A stretch of DNA of 64,000 nucleotides, taken from NCBI GenBank assembly GCA_965656875.1, contig CBFHMJ010000018.1, positions 124,001 to 188,000 on the forward strand, in the 5' to 3' direction. The stretch comes from CBFHMJ01 sp965656875 (GTDB taxonomy: Bacteria > Pseudomonadota > Gammaproteobacteria > Enterobacterales > Alteromonadaceae). The notes under the pieces are model-generated. The model was not told the DNA's origin and did not search any database. It saw nothing but the letters and a program-made list of their open reading frames with translations. Positions 54,040-63,298 of this stretch are shown here, piece by piece. The stretch's first letter is position 1; each line of letters starts with the position of its first letter. A program made the position numbers and the translations under genes.

Positions 54040-54717
54040 TTACTGAAAATGGTCAGCAAGGATGCTGGCCGTAAATGCCTTCTTTAAATAAAACCCTCGC
54101 GGTAATGCTTTAACGGCTAAGCCTGAACTGTCAAATGCTTCGGTGAGCGCTTTACTGTTGGCCGCTTTTGGTCGTAATTGCAGATATTGCCCTTGTTTGC
54201 CCGTAATCTCAGATAGCTTCCCCAATGCAATCAATTCCATTAACTCTTCCCAATCCTGCCGTAACGCGTGTTCTTGTTCTCCCTGTAATGTCCATAAAAA
54301 AGGTGTTCCTATTTGTCGTTCTCCTGGTGGAATATCTCGTTCTGCTAATACTGGAACCCATAACACGGTAGATAACTTAGTGCGAAGATGACAGGTCTGC
54401 CATTGGTCGCCTGTAATGCCTGTCAGTGGTGCTACACACACAAATGTGGTTTCCAGTGGCTGGCCTGAATAGGATACCGGAAGCGTTTTTAATTCGACGC
54501 CTAATTGTAAAAAGTCTTGCTCAGGTTTCGATCCCGCAGATGCGCCCAACGCCCATTCCAGTAACTGGCCAGTCCATCCTTTTTCGCGTTTCAGATTTTC
54601 AGGAACATCAATGCCGTAAATGAGGGCTAAATCTCCCAGCGTCAGACCTGCTATTTCGTCAGCTCTGCTCATTAGTTCATCAATACTGCCTGGTGGTGCG
54701 GGTTTGGGTTTATACAT
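54040..54717 (-). CDS. mutH: DNA mismatch repair endonuclease MutH
   Basis: 225 residues. Nicks the unmethylated strand at hemimethylated GATC. The catalytic D...E-x-K motif is in K-P-E-Q-D-F-L-Q-L-G-V-E-L-K-T, preceded by G-W-T-G-Q-L-L-E-W-A-L-G. Works with MutS/MutL and with Dam, which is also in the window. Its promoter is within the spacer that holds the origin-like cluster. Confidence 0.97.
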   Translation of the reverse strand: MYKPKPAPPGSIDELMSRADEIAGLTLGDLALIYGIDVPENLKREKGWTGQLLEWALGASAGSKPEQDFLQLGVELKTLPVSYSGQPLETTFVCVAPLTGITGDQWQTCHLRTKLSTVLWVPVLAERDIPPGERQIGTPFLWTLQGEQEHALRQDWEELMELIALGKLSEITGKQGQYLQLRPKAANSKALTEAFDSSGLAVKALPRGFYLKKAFTASILADHFQ

Positions 54718-55285
54718 GAAAAACGAAGTTACAGTGTAAAGAAGGAATAAAGACGCTATTTTGTCAGAGTTTCCTGGCTTAATAAATGCCCGGAACGGAC
54801 CGCTAATGTTATCAACAGGATATTAAATGTTGATAGATCGCAATGTGTATAAATCTGGGAGGATCTTATTATCAGCCTGGCTTCCAGGCATTTTTTTTAC
54901 GAGACTGTAAACATTATTCGGGTTGGACGTTTGTTGAACAGTCTCTGTTATCCACAAAAACGATCATTCAAACATAATACTGATCATTTTTAATGCATTG
55001 ATTTTTAATTGTTTTATTTAAGCCTAATTTAACTAAAATAAAAACAAACTATTTTATTGTTGATAAATACATAGTTATACACATTGATCTACACAGATTT
55101 TGTGAAGATCATCTGGCGAATTTTTACTACGGTGAAAAACTGTGATCAACTTGCTATTTAATTGTGGATAACTAAATATGATCGAAAATAATTGATCCAG
55201 GTTATCACCAATTTGAGAAAAATTTGCTGATTGTATTTGATTGTGGAAGAATCGAATCAATATGCTTTAAAACTCAGGGGTTATT
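54718..55285. other. Origin-like AT-rich spacer with DnaA boxes and GATC cluster
   Basis: 568 bases with no gene. Four perfect DnaA boxes are present: 54844-54852 (TGTGTATAA), 54948-54956 (TTATCCACA), 55075-55083 (TTATACACA) and 55163-55171 (TGTGGATAA), plus one-mismatch boxes at 54809-54817 and 55058-55066. Nine GATC sites lie in 362 bases (54836, 54862, 54962, 54982, 55086, 55107, 55144, 55180, 55194); about one would be expected at random. 54961-55080 is about 81% A+T by my count, suited to strand opening. This combination is that of oriC or a DnaA/SeqA-bound control locus. The known neighbours of gammaproteobacterial oriC (dnaA, mnmG) are not in the window. Confidence 0.6.
54875..54898 (+). 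terminator. Terminator without an upstream gene
   Basis: GCCTGG (54875-54880) and CCAGGC (54884-54889) followed by A and eight T residues, on the plus strand only. The preceding gene on that side (mutH) is on the other strand, so this ends a non-coding transcript or shields the origin-like element from transcription. Confidence 0.7.
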
Positions 55286-55795
55286 GTGATTGATTCCGAA
55301 GGATTTAGAGCGAATGTTGGTATCGTTATCTGTAATAGTAAAGGGCAGGTTTTTTGGGCAAGACGTTTTGGTCAAAATTCCTGGCAGTTTCCTCAGGGTG
55401 GCATGGATGAAGGAGAAACACCTGAGCAAACAATGTATCGGGAACTTGAAGAAGAAGTCGGTTTAAAACCGGATGATGTCGAGATTCTCGCGGTAACGAA
55501 ACAATGGTTACGTTACCGATTACCGAAGCGGTATATTCGCCGAGACAGTAAACCTGTGTGTATCGGACAAAAACAAAAATGGTTTTTGTTGCGCTTGAAA
55601 TGTAACTCAGAGGACGTAAACCTGCTGAAAACAGATCACCCTGAATTTGATGACTGGCGTTGGGTTAGTTATTGGTATCCTGTTCGTCAGGTTGTTTCTT
55701 TTAAGCGGGAAGTTTATCGGAAAGCTATGAAAGAATTTCTCTCTGTAGCACTCACTTTTCAACGTCGGGAAAATTCCCGTCGCAGGCGGAGATAA
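55286..55795 (+). CDS. rppH: RNA pyrophosphohydrolase
   Basis: 169 residues. Nudix hydrolase that removes pyrophosphate from the 5' end of mRNA to start decay. The Nudix box G-G-M-D-E-G-E-T-P-E-Q-T-M-Y-R-E-L-E-E-E-V-G-L is complete. The start is GTG at 55286, preceded by AGGGG. ptsP follows after 6 bases. Confidence 0.96.
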   Translation: MIDSEGFRANVGIVICNSKGQVFWARRFGQNSWQFPQGGMDEGETPEQTMYRELEEEVGLKPDDVEILAVTKQWLRYRLPKRYIRRDSKPVCIGQKQKWFLLRLKCNSEDVNLLKTDHPEFDDWRWVSYWYPVRQVVSFKREVYRKAMKEFLSVALTFQRRENSRRRRR

Positions 55796-55801
55796 CACAC
55801 A

Positions 55802-58081
55802 ATGTTGGCTCAGTTACGTAGCATCGTACAAGCGGTTAATCAGGATCAGGATTTACCCACGGCGTTACGTAATTTAGTCAGCAATATCAAAAAAGCAATG
55901 AGCACAGATTGCTGCTCAGTTTACCTCAACGACACTAAACGTAATTGTCTGCGCCTGATGGCCACTGATGGATTGTCGAAATCAGCAGTCGGTAAATTAT
56001 GTTTAAACCATTCCGAGGGTTTAATTGGACTGGTTGCCAGTCGAGAAGAACCTCTCAATATCATCAATGCTAAAACCCATCCTAAATTCAAATTTGCGCC
56101 GGAAGTTCGTGAAGAGGCTTATCACGCTTTCTTAGGTGTGCCTGTTATTCATCAAAAGCGACTATTGGGTATTTTGTCTGTCCAGCAGAAAAAAGCACGT
56201 CAGTTTAGTGAAGAAGAAGTCTCGTTTCTGGTTACGCTTTCAGCACAATTAGCATCTGTGTTGTTACATGCTGAAGTACGAGAAAGCTTGCGAGAAACCC
56301 AAATAGACGACGATAAAAAGCTGGTAAGTAGCGTCACTGGAATTCCGGGTTCGACAGGATTGGCTATAGGCACGGCTTACATCGCTCATCCTGCGGCGGA
56401 TTTTGAATCTATCTCTGTTAAGAAGGTGTACAGTAGCGAAAACGAAACGCGGAAGTTTTATGACGCGGTTAAAGCGACACGCCAGGAATTCAGACAGATG
56501 GCGGCGCGACTGGTCGATCAGGTGCCGAAAGACACCATGCTCATTTTTGATGTCTACCAGCAAATGCTGGATTCAAACGGGATCAGTAAAGATGTAAAAG
56601 CGCTGACATTACAAGGTTGGTGTGCCATTTCTGCACTGAAAATCCTGGTTGAACGTTACGTGACTCAGTTTGAAGCAATGGAAGATAGCTATATTCAGGA
56701 ACGCGCTACCGATGTAAAAGATTTAGGGCGTCGGGTATTGCGGCATTTATTGCACAGTGAACAGCAATTATCACCTATTCCGGAAAAAGCTATTTTAGTG
56801 GCGGAAGAAGTTACGGCCTCTATGTTGGCAGAAATTCCACGACATCAGTTATTTGGTGTGGTGAGCGTGAAAGGTTCTGCTAATTCTCATAGTGCAATTA
56901 TGGCCAGAGCGTTAGGTGTCCCGGCGGTTATGGGTGTTGAAGACATTCCGTTGATGCAACTGAATAAGAAGACATTAATTATTAATGGTTACAACGGCCA
57001 TTTAATGATTGCTCCTCCACAAACGGTTATTAAGGAATACCAATCGCTGATCGATGATGAAACAGCCATGCAACAGGAAGTTGCGAAAGATGAGTCCTTC
57101 GATGCGGTTAGTCTGGATGGATATCGGATTGCGTTGATGCTGAATGCCGGACTGGGCAGTGACATTGAATTCAACAATCGAGAAGGTTGCGACGGCGTAG
57201 GATTATACCGAACCGAATATCCTTACATGATTCGTAAGAGTTTTCCGTCAGAAACGGAATTGTATGAATTATACAAAGCGTTTTTATCCAACTTTGCTAA
57301 TAAACCTGTGACCATGCGAACGCTGGATGTTGGGGGCGATAAAACATTACCGTATTTTACGTTTGAAGAAGAAAACCCGTTTTTGGGTTGGCGAGGAATT
57401 CGGTTAACGCTCGATCATCCGGAGCTTTTTTTAACGCAGGTACGGGCAATGCTTCGGGCTAACCTTGATACTAATAATCTCCGGATCATGCTGCCGATGA
57501 TCACCAATGTTCGGGAAGTAGATGAATCACTGAGTTTTATTGAACAGGCATGGAAAGAAATTACTGAAGAGTATGGTGATGCATCGCATACCTTAACCCG
57601 GCCGGATATTGGGATCATGATCGAAGTGCCGTCATGCATTTATTTGTTAGATCATCTGGCAACCCGTATCGATTTTTGTTCAGTCGGAAGTAACGATTTG
57701 ACGCAGTACCTGCTGGCTGTTGATCGAAATAATGCTCGGGTAGCTGGCGTGTACGATTCGTTTAATCCTGCTGTACTGCGGGCATTACAAGAGATCATGG
57801 ATCGCTCAACTGCCCACTGTTTACCAACCAGTGTTTGTGGTGAGTTGGCTGGAACACCTGGCGGCGCACTGTTGTTGTGTGCGATGGGATATCGCCAACT
57901 TAGTATGACGAATAATAATCTGGCGAGAGTGAAATGGATGTTACGACGACTTGATTTGCAAGAATGTATCGCATTGAAAGATCGTTGCCTGACAATGTGT
58001 TGTCCGGATGAAGTACGTGCAACGGTCAATCAGTTTATCGAAGAGAAAGGTTTTGGTGGACTTATTCGCGCAGGCCGTTAA
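55802..58081 (+). CDS. ptsP: Phosphoenolpyruvate-protein phosphotransferase PtsP (nitrogen PTS enzyme I)
   Basis: 759 residues. An N-terminal GAF domain (about 1-165) precedes an EI core: the phospho-histidine site is in K-G-S-A-N-S-H-S-A-I-M-A-R-A-L-G-V-P-A (about residue 366), and the PEP-binding barrel contains D-V-G-G-D-K-T-L-P-Y and G-S-N-D-L-T-Q-Y. It starts the NPr/EIIA-Ntr relay that reports nitrogen and potassium state. rppH precedes it, as usual. Confidence 0.97.
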   Translation: MLAQLRSIVQAVNQDQDLPTALRNLVSNIKKAMSTDCCSVYLNDTKRNCLRLMATDGLSKSAVGKLCLNHSEGLIGLVASREEPLNIINAKTHPKFKFAPEVREEAYHAFLGVPVIHQKRLLGILSVQQKKARQFSEEEVSFLVTLSAQLASVLLHAEVRESLRETQIDDDKKLVSSVTGIPGSTGLAIGTAYIAHPAADFESISVKKVYSSENETRKFYDAVKATRQEFRQMAARLVDQVPKDTMLIFDVYQQMLDSNGISKDVKALTLQGWCAISALKILVERYVTQFEAMEDSYIQERATDVKDLGRRVLRHLLHSEQQLSPIPEKAILVAEEVTASMLAEIPRHQLFGVVSVKGSANSHSAIMARALGVPAVMGVEDIPLMQLNKKTLIINGYNGHLMIAPPQTVIKEYQSLIDDETAMQQEVAKDESFDAVSLDGYRIALMLNAGLGSDIEFNNREGCDGVGLYRTEYPYMIRKSFPSETELYELYKAFLSNFANKPVTMRTLDVGGDKTLPYFTFEEENPFLGWRGIRLTLDHPELFLTQVRAMLRANLDTNNLRIMLPMITNVREVDESLSFIEQAWKEITEEYGDASHTLTRPDIGIMIEVPSCIYLLDHLATRIDFCSVGSNDLTQYLLAVDRNNARVAGVYDSFNPAVLRALQEIMDRSTAHCLPTSVCGELAGTPGGALLLCAMGYRQLSMTNNNLARVKWMLRRLDLQECIALKDRCLTMCCPDEVRATVNQFIEEKGFGGLIRAGR

Positions 58082-58173
58082 CGCGCAAGTTCAACATCTG
58101 ATATAAATTTTTAACGCCTCTTGCTACACTACATCTCCTTATTTAACCCACTAGATAAAAATAAGAGAAACCC

Positions 58174-58995
58174 GTGATCCTTAGTGTAGTTTTAAGTATA
58201 TTCCTCGCCTGTGTGGTTACAGGTGCATTAGTAGGATTTTTAGCAGGGTTGCTGGGCATTGGTGGTGGTCTGGTCATCGTCCCTGTGTTGTCGATGTTAC
58301 TGGGTTACTTTCAGGTCGTTCCTGCCGAACAAGCCTTCCTCGTTGCCGTGGCTACGTCACTGGCATCTATTGTCGTTACCTCTATTTCTTCTGCGCGTGC
58401 CCATCATGCTAATCAGAATGTCCCCTGGAATATTGCACTTTATGTGGTGATTGGTGTCTCAATCGGCGCAGGTGTTAGCAGTTTCTGGGCGGAATCACTG
58501 GGCAGTACTGTCTTACAGTGGATTTTCCTTATAACTGTACTATTTGTTGGTATGCGCATGGCGATGGGTTCTAAGCCTGGCATGACGGATGACAAAGAAG
58601 AGGTGAACGGTGGCCTTGTTGTTTTTCTGACAACCATTATCGGTGGCTTATCGAGTCTGATTGGTATTGGTGGCGGCGCGTTAACGGTGCCATTACTCAG
58701 TGCATTATCGATCAATGTGAAACGCGCTATTGGCTGTTCCGCCGTTGCTGGTGGTTTTATTTCTGTCATGGGGAGTGTGGGCTATATCGTTTCAGGCTGG
58801 AGTGAAAAGTCTATCGACGAAGGGTTTGTGGGTTATATCTATTTACCTGCACTAATAGGCATTATTTCGGCTTCTGCGCTGACTGCGCCACTGGGTGCTA
58901 ATGCAGCACACCGTTTGCCTGTTGCTAAGTTAAAGCGTATTTTTGCGGTGTTTTTGTTTGTGATGGCGGCCAAAGTATTACACGGTCTGCTCTGA
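58174..58995 (+). CDS. Sulfite exporter TauE/SafE (TSUP) family membrane protein
   Basis: 273 residues with about eight membrane helices. Two repeated G-I-G-G-G-x-x-x-V-P motifs (about residues 28-37 and 164-173) mark the family. Substrates are small sulfur or carbon anions. The start is GTG, with AAGAGA upstream. The insertion between ptsP and lgt is shared with Vibrio-type genomes. Confidence 0.93.
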   Translation: MILSVVLSIFLACVVTGALVGFLAGLLGIGGGLVIVPVLSMLLGYFQVVPAEQAFLVAVATSLASIVVTSISSARAHHANQNVPWNIALYVVIGVSIGAGVSSFWAESLGSTVLQWIFLITVLFVGMRMAMGSKPGMTDDKEEVNGGLVVFLTTIIGGLSSLIGIGGGALTVPLLSALSINVKRAIGCSAVAGGFISVMGSVGYIVSGWSEKSIDEGFVGYIYLPALIGIISASALTAPLGANAAHRLPVAKLKRIFAVFLFVMAAKVLHGLL

Positions 58996-59031
58996 TCTTT
59001 CGCATTATTTTTATCGTTTTTGGGGATTTAC

Positions 59032-59844
59032 GTGGAACCGTTATTCACCTTTCCGGAGATTGATCCGGTTATTTTCAGTATTGGCGATTTTAGTGTTCGC
59101 TGGTACGGACTGATGTATTTAATCGGCTTTGCTTCGGCGATGTGGCTGGCAAACCGATATGCTGATAAGCCTGATTCTGGTTGGACAAGAGATCAGGTGA
59201 GCGATTTACTTTTTGCTGGCTTTATGGGCGTTATTCTTGGTGGCCGTGCCGGTTATGTTCTGTTTTATCATTTCGATTATTTCCTTGCTGATCCACTTTA
59301 TTTATTCCGTATGTGGGAAGGCGGGATGTCTTTTCATGGTGGCGTGATTGGCGTGATTCTGGCCATTTACTGGTATGCCAAACGCAATCAACGTTCCTTC
59401 CTGAGTGTTGGTGATCTGATTTGTCCATTATTACCGATTGGTCTGGGTGCCGGGCGTATTGGTAATTTTATTAACGGTGAACTTTGGGGGCGTGTTTCTG
59501 ATGTGCCCTGGGCGATTGTTTTTCCACATGGTGGTCCGAGTCCAAGACATCCGTCACAGCTTTACGAATTTTTTCTCGAAGGTGTCGTGTTGTTTATTAT
59601 GTTGCACTGGTACGCCTCGAAGAAGCCGCCAGCAGGAGCGGTTGGCGGATTGTTCCTTGTCGGGTATGGAACATTTAGATTTATTGTTGAGTTTTTCCGA
59701 GAGCCGGACGCGCATTTAGATTTATTCTTTAATCTGGTATCAATGGGCCAGATTTTATCCACGCCGATGATTATCGCAGGTATTGCGTTTATTGTAGCTG
59801 GATACAAACGTGAAGCAGTAAAAACACAAGAGAGTAATGCCTGA
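59032..59844 (+). CDS. lgt: Prolipoprotein diacylglyceryl transferase
   Basis: 270 residues, seven membrane helices. First step in lipoprotein maturation: adds diacylglycerol to the lipobox cysteine. Motif G-A-G-R-I-G-N-F-I-N-G-E-L-W-G-R contains the catalytic region; H-G-G-V-I-G also present. The GTG at 59032 is favoured by GGGAT 7 bases upstream. It substrates the lipoproteins in this window, such as the FlgO-type ones. Overlaps thyA in TGATG. Confidence 0.95.
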   Translation: MEPLFTFPEIDPVIFSIGDFSVRWYGLMYLIGFASAMWLANRYADKPDSGWTRDQVSDLLFAGFMGVILGGRAGYVLFYHFDYFLADPLYLFRMWEGGMSFHGGVIGVILAIYWYAKRNQRSFLSVGDLICPLLPIGLGAGRIGNFINGELWGRVSDVPWAIVFPHGGPSPRHPSQLYEFFLEGVVLFIMLHWYASKKPPAGAVGGLFLVGYGTFRFIVEFFREPDAHLDLFFNLVSMGQILSTPMIIAGIAFIVAGYKREAVKTQESNA

Positions 59845-60677
59845 TGCAAAGCTATTTAGCACTGTTACAAGACATTCTGGATAATGGCACGGATAAAGGT
59901 GACAGAACCGGGACGGGAACGCGTTCTGTCTTTGGTCGCCAGTTCCGTCATAATCTGGCTGATGGTTTTCCATTATTAACGACTAAAAAACTGCACTTCA
60001 AAAGCATTGCGAATGAACTGTTGTGGTTTTTAAATGGTGATACTAATACCAAATGGCTAAATGACAATGGTGTCAGCATTTGGGATGAATGGGCACTTGA
60101 TAATGGTGATCTTGGGCCAATTTACGGCAGACAGTGGACGCAATGGCCAACAAAGTCAGGCGAGTCAATTAACCAGATTGATTATGTTGTAAAGAGCTTA
60201 AAAGAAAACCCGGATAGCCGCAGAATCCTGTTTCACGGCTGGAATGTGGAATACCTGCCTGACGAGACTTTATCGCCGCAGGAAAATGTTAAACAGGGCA
60301 AAATGGCGCTACCGCCTTGCCACTTGTTGTATCAGTTCTATGTTGCAAATGGAAAGCTATCAGCTCAGCTATATATCCGTAGTTCTGACAGCTTTCTGGG
60401 CTTGCCTTACAACACTGCAAGTCTGGCATTGCTGACGCATATGTTGGCACAGCAGTGTGACCTGGAGCCACATGACATTATTGTCACGACGGGCGACTCT
60501 CACATTTATACCAACCATTTTGAACAGGTGAAAACACAGTTAGCGCGTGATGTTCGTCCATTACCAGAACTGAAAATTACTCGAAAACCCGATTCAATTT
60601 ATGATTATCGCTTTGAAGATTTTGAAATAGTGGGTTATGACCCGCATCCAGGCATCAAAGCGCCCGTTGCTGTGTAA
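59844..60677 (+). CDS. thyA: Thymidylate synthase
   Basis: 277 residues. Methylates dUMP using methylene-THF. Catalytic cysteine in A-L-P-P-C-H at about residue 159, T-G-T-G-T-R-S at the N-terminus, and R-S-S-D-x-F-L-G-L-P-Y-N. ATG overlaps the lgt stop, so translation is coupled. Confidence 0.97.
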   Translation: MQSYLALLQDILDNGTDKGDRTGTGTRSVFGRQFRHNLADGFPLLTTKKLHFKSIANELLWFLNGDTNTKWLNDNGVSIWDEWALDNGDLGPIYGRQWTQWPTKSGESINQIDYVVKSLKENPDSRRILFHGWNVEYLPDETLSPQENVKQGKMALPPCHLLYQFYVANGKLSAQLYIRSSDSFLGLPYNTASLALLTHMLAQQCDLEPHDIIVTTGDSHIYTNHFEQVKTQLARDVRPLPELKITRKPDSIYDYRFEDFEIVGYDPHPGIKAPVAV

Positions 60678-60719
60678 ATCATTCACAGCACATTTATCAG
60701 GATTTAAAACAGGAGCACT

Positions 60720-61610
60720 ATGAAAGTTGTTATTCCAGTTGCCGGACTTGGTACAAGAATGTTGCCGGCAACTAAAGCGATTCCAAAAGAAATGTTACCT
60801 GTGGTTGATAAGCCACTGATTCAGTATGTTGTATCCGAAGCGATAGCTGCGGGTATCAAAGAAGTTGTACTGGTAACGCATTCCAGTAAAAATTCGATTG
60901 AAAACCACTTCGATAAAAGTTTTGAACTTGAAGCAACGTTAGAAAAACGGGTCAAGCGTCAGTTACTTGAAGATGTACAGGCTATCTGTCCGAAAGACGT
61001 GACAATTATTCATGTTCGTCAGGGGGAAGCGAAAGGTCTGGGGCACGCGATATTGTGTGCATACCCTATTATTGGCGATGAGCCCTTCGCGATTATTCTG
61101 CCTGACGTATTGATGGATGACAGCACCAGTGATTTGCGTTCAGAAAATCTGGCAGAAATGATCAGCCAGTATGAAGAAGATAAATGCAGTAAGGTAATGG
61201 TTGAAGCAGTACCGGAAGCTCAGGTTGATAAGTTTGGTATTGTCGATATCAATGGCGGCGATCTGACTCCAGGTGAAAAATTGCCGATTAAGAAAATGGT
61301 TGAGAAACCTGCGGTCGATGAAGCGCCTTCAAATCTGGCTGTTGTTGGTCGTTATGTACTTAGTCCGTCTATCTGGGAATTGCTTAAGAAAACCCCACCG
61401 GGAGCCGGTGAAGAGATTCAGTTAACCGATGCGATTGAGATGCTGTTGGATCAACAACAGGTTGATGCTTACTACATGAAAGGCAAAAGTCACGATTGTG
61501 GTAGTAAGCTTGGTTACATGAAAGCCGTGGTTGAATACGGTATGCGCCATGATGATATTGGTGAAGAATTCACAGCCTTTATTAAAGCGCTGATGAAAAA
61601 AGATTCGTAA
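60720..61610 (+). CDS. galU: UTP-glucose-1-phosphate uridylyltransferase
   Basis: 296 residues. Makes UDP-glucose for surface polysaccharides. N-terminal nucleotide loop G-L-G-T-R-M-L-P-A-T-K-A-I-P-K-E, and later E-K-P and G-R-Y-V-L. AGGAG precedes the ATG. It is the last gene of the block and has a strong terminator. Confidence 0.96.
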   Translation: MKVVIPVAGLGTRMLPATKAIPKEMLPVVDKPLIQYVVSEAIAAGIKEVVLVTHSSKNSIENHFDKSFELEATLEKRVKRQLLEDVQAICPKDVTIIHVRQGEAKGLGHAILCAYPIIGDEPFAIILPDVLMDDSTSDLRSENLAEMISQYEEDKCSKVMVEAVPEAQVDKFGIVDINGGDLTPGEKLPIKKMVEKPAVDEAPSNLAVVGRYVLSPSIWELLKKTPPGAGEEIQLTDAIEMLLDQQQVDAYYMKGKSHDCGSKLGYMKAVVEYGMRHDDIGEEFTAFIKALMKKDS

Positions 61611-61677
61611 TGACTCATGTCAGTTAAGATCTGTTGATATAAAACGATCAAAGATCAATCTGGCGTCATTATTGCTT

Positions 61678-61713
61678 AAAAGCCTCGGTAATAACGATTA
61701 CTGAGGCTTTTTT
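61678..61713 (+). terminator. Terminator after galU that overlaps the next gene's ribosome-binding site
   Basis: AAAAGCCTCGGTAAT pairs with ATTACTGAGGCTTTTTT around AACG. The only Shine-Dalgarno (GAGG) of the gene starting at 61716 lies in the 3' arm, so the folded terminator would hide it. Confidence 0.88.
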
Positions 61714-61715
61714 GT

Positions 61716-62360
61716 ATGAGAGCGACAATTTTTTGCCTGTGGGCGGCGATGATTGCCGGGTGTTCGTCCGTGGATGAAACGGCAATGCCTGTCCAAATGG
61801 ATATAGAAGAAAATCAGGAGCCCGTGATAGTCCTGGCACATGATACTCATTATATGCCGTCGCTGGAACGTGATTCTGTTCACCAGTATAGCGAAATACT
61901 GGCGACTCAGTTATTTCAGTCACTCCGTAGTTTAAAGCCTCAATCAAGAGTGGCCGTTGGTACATTTGGCGATGTTGATAATTTAGCGCTAAACCCTGTC
62001 AAAAATTCTCCGATATACATGTTAGGTCTGCAATTGCAGGAGAGTATGACCACGTTACTGGTTCAACGAGGTATTCGGGTTGTATCCTTCAAAGCGCGAG
62101 AACAATTGTTAATTAAGCCTGATCAGGACCTGATGCTGTCCAGAGATGTTAGTAACCTTCAGCAAGTGCAATCTATCGATTATTACCTGACGGGCACTAT
62201 TACACCTCAGGAGCAAGGCGTCGTTGTAAATGCCCGGCTCATTGATGTTGAATCAAAAGACGTTGTGGCTGCATCAACCAATTACATTCCCAGAAATGTG
62301 CTGTGGAGTGACGAAAAAGTTAGATTGAAGAATGGTCAGATTTATCGCACAACGAATTAA
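61716..62360 (+). CDS. FlgO-like lipoprotein 1
   Basis: 214 residues. Lipobox M-I-A-G-C with Cys16. FlgO domain over most of the mature part: A-T-Q-L-F-Q-S-L, V-A-V-G-T-F-G-D-V, L-G-L-Q-L-Q-E-S, Y-Y-L-T-G-T-I, V-N-A-R-L-I-D. In Vibrio, FlgO is an outer-membrane protein with FlgP and FlgT for flagellum and motility. A paralogue follows. No flagellar genes adjoin them. Confidence 0.82.
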   Translation: MRATIFCLWAAMIAGCSSVDETAMPVQMDIEENQEPVIVLAHDTHYMPSLERDSVHQYSEILATQLFQSLRSLKPQSRVAVGTFGDVDNLALNPVKNSPIYMLGLQLQESMTTLLVQRGIRVVSFKAREQLLIKPDQDLMLSRDVSNLQQVQSIDYYLTGTITPQEQGVVVNARLIDVESKDVVAASTNYIPRNVLWSDEKVRLKNGQIYRTTN

Positions 62361-62440
62361 TATGAATGGTGTGATGGTGAACATTTGTCGTTATCAATGT
62401 CTCAGGGCGCAGTGAAATGCGGCCAACATTGGAGAAAGTT

Positions 62441-63199
62441 ATGAGTCAATATCCTGTAGTTAAACAGTTTTTAATGTCTGGTTTAGTTTTGCTGAGTCTG
62501 GCAGGTTGTAGTGGCATGCCTTTATTGGGTGAAACACCAGAGAATGAGTTGCAGACAGGAAATAATGTCTACAATGAAACGGGCGGTATACGGATTGTCA
62601 ATCAGCGAAAGCATTCTTCGCCAGCGGGATCGCCTATGGCTGATCAGAACTTCCAGTCATCAAATTATATTGTTGCTCAACAAAATGGAGCAGGTTCTGA
62701 CTGGGCAGTGCAATACAATAAAAAGCCGCTAAAAACTATTAATCACTATGCGCGTGGCATTATGCATGATCTGGTAAATAACCTGGATTACGTAAACAGT
62801 AAAACGCCGATTGGTGTATCGAGTTTTATCTTCCTGGATGGCGACTTTTATCAGGCTAACTTGTTGGGTAATCAACTTGCTGAAAGTTTCTTGCATGAAA
62901 TCCATCAATTTGGGATTCCGGTAATTGATTTTAAAACCACTGATTATATTCGCGTCACAGAAAAAGGTGATTTTGTTTTTAGCCGCGACTTTCTGGAATT
63001 GAAAGATAATCAACCAATCAAATATGTATTGGCTGGTACCCTGGTTAAACATCAGGGGGGAATTCTGGTCAATGCCAGAATCGTTGGGCTGGAATCAAAA
63101 GCGGTGGTTGCATCGGCACAAGGCTTTTTACCTGAGAATATCGTCAGTGCATTACTGCCAAGCCAGCATCATGATGGCATCAGACTAACTCAGGGATAG
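62441..63199 (+). CDS. FlgO-like lipoprotein 2
   Basis: 252 residues. Lipobox L-S-L-A-G-C at about residues 18-23. A Gln/Asn/Ser-rich linker leads to a second FlgO domain (I-G-V-S-S-F-I-F-L, L-L-G-N-Q-L-A-E-S, Y-V-L-A-G-T-L, V-N-A-R-I-V-G). GGAG six bases before the ATG at 62441 fixes the start. It is a diverged paralogue of the preceding gene, 80 bases away, probably co-transcribed. Confidence 0.82.
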   Translation: MSQYPVVKQFLMSGLVLLSLAGCSGMPLLGETPENELQTGNNVYNETGGIRIVNQRKHSSPAGSPMADQNFQSSNYIVAQQNGAGSDWAVQYNKKPLKTINHYARGIMHDLVNNLDYVNSKTPIGVSSFIFLDGDFYQANLLGNQLAESFLHEIHQFGIPVIDFKTTDYIRVTEKGDFVFSRDFLELKDNQPIKYVLAGTLVKHQGGILVNARIVGLESKAVVASAQGFLPENIVSALLPSQHHDGIRLTQG

Positions 63200-63226
63200 T
63201 GTATTAACTGACATTAATGTTCGAAT

Positions 63227-63277
63227 AAAAAACGCCTTACAGAATCATTGGAGATTGATTTTGTAAGGCGTTTTTTT
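63227..63277. terminator. Bidirectional terminator between FlgO-like 2 and the MerR-type regulator
   Basis: AAAAAACGCCTTACA pairs with TGTAAGGCGTTTTTTT around about 20 bases. Confidence 0.9.
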
Positions 63278-63298
63278 GTGATGAAATTTTAGTGCTGT

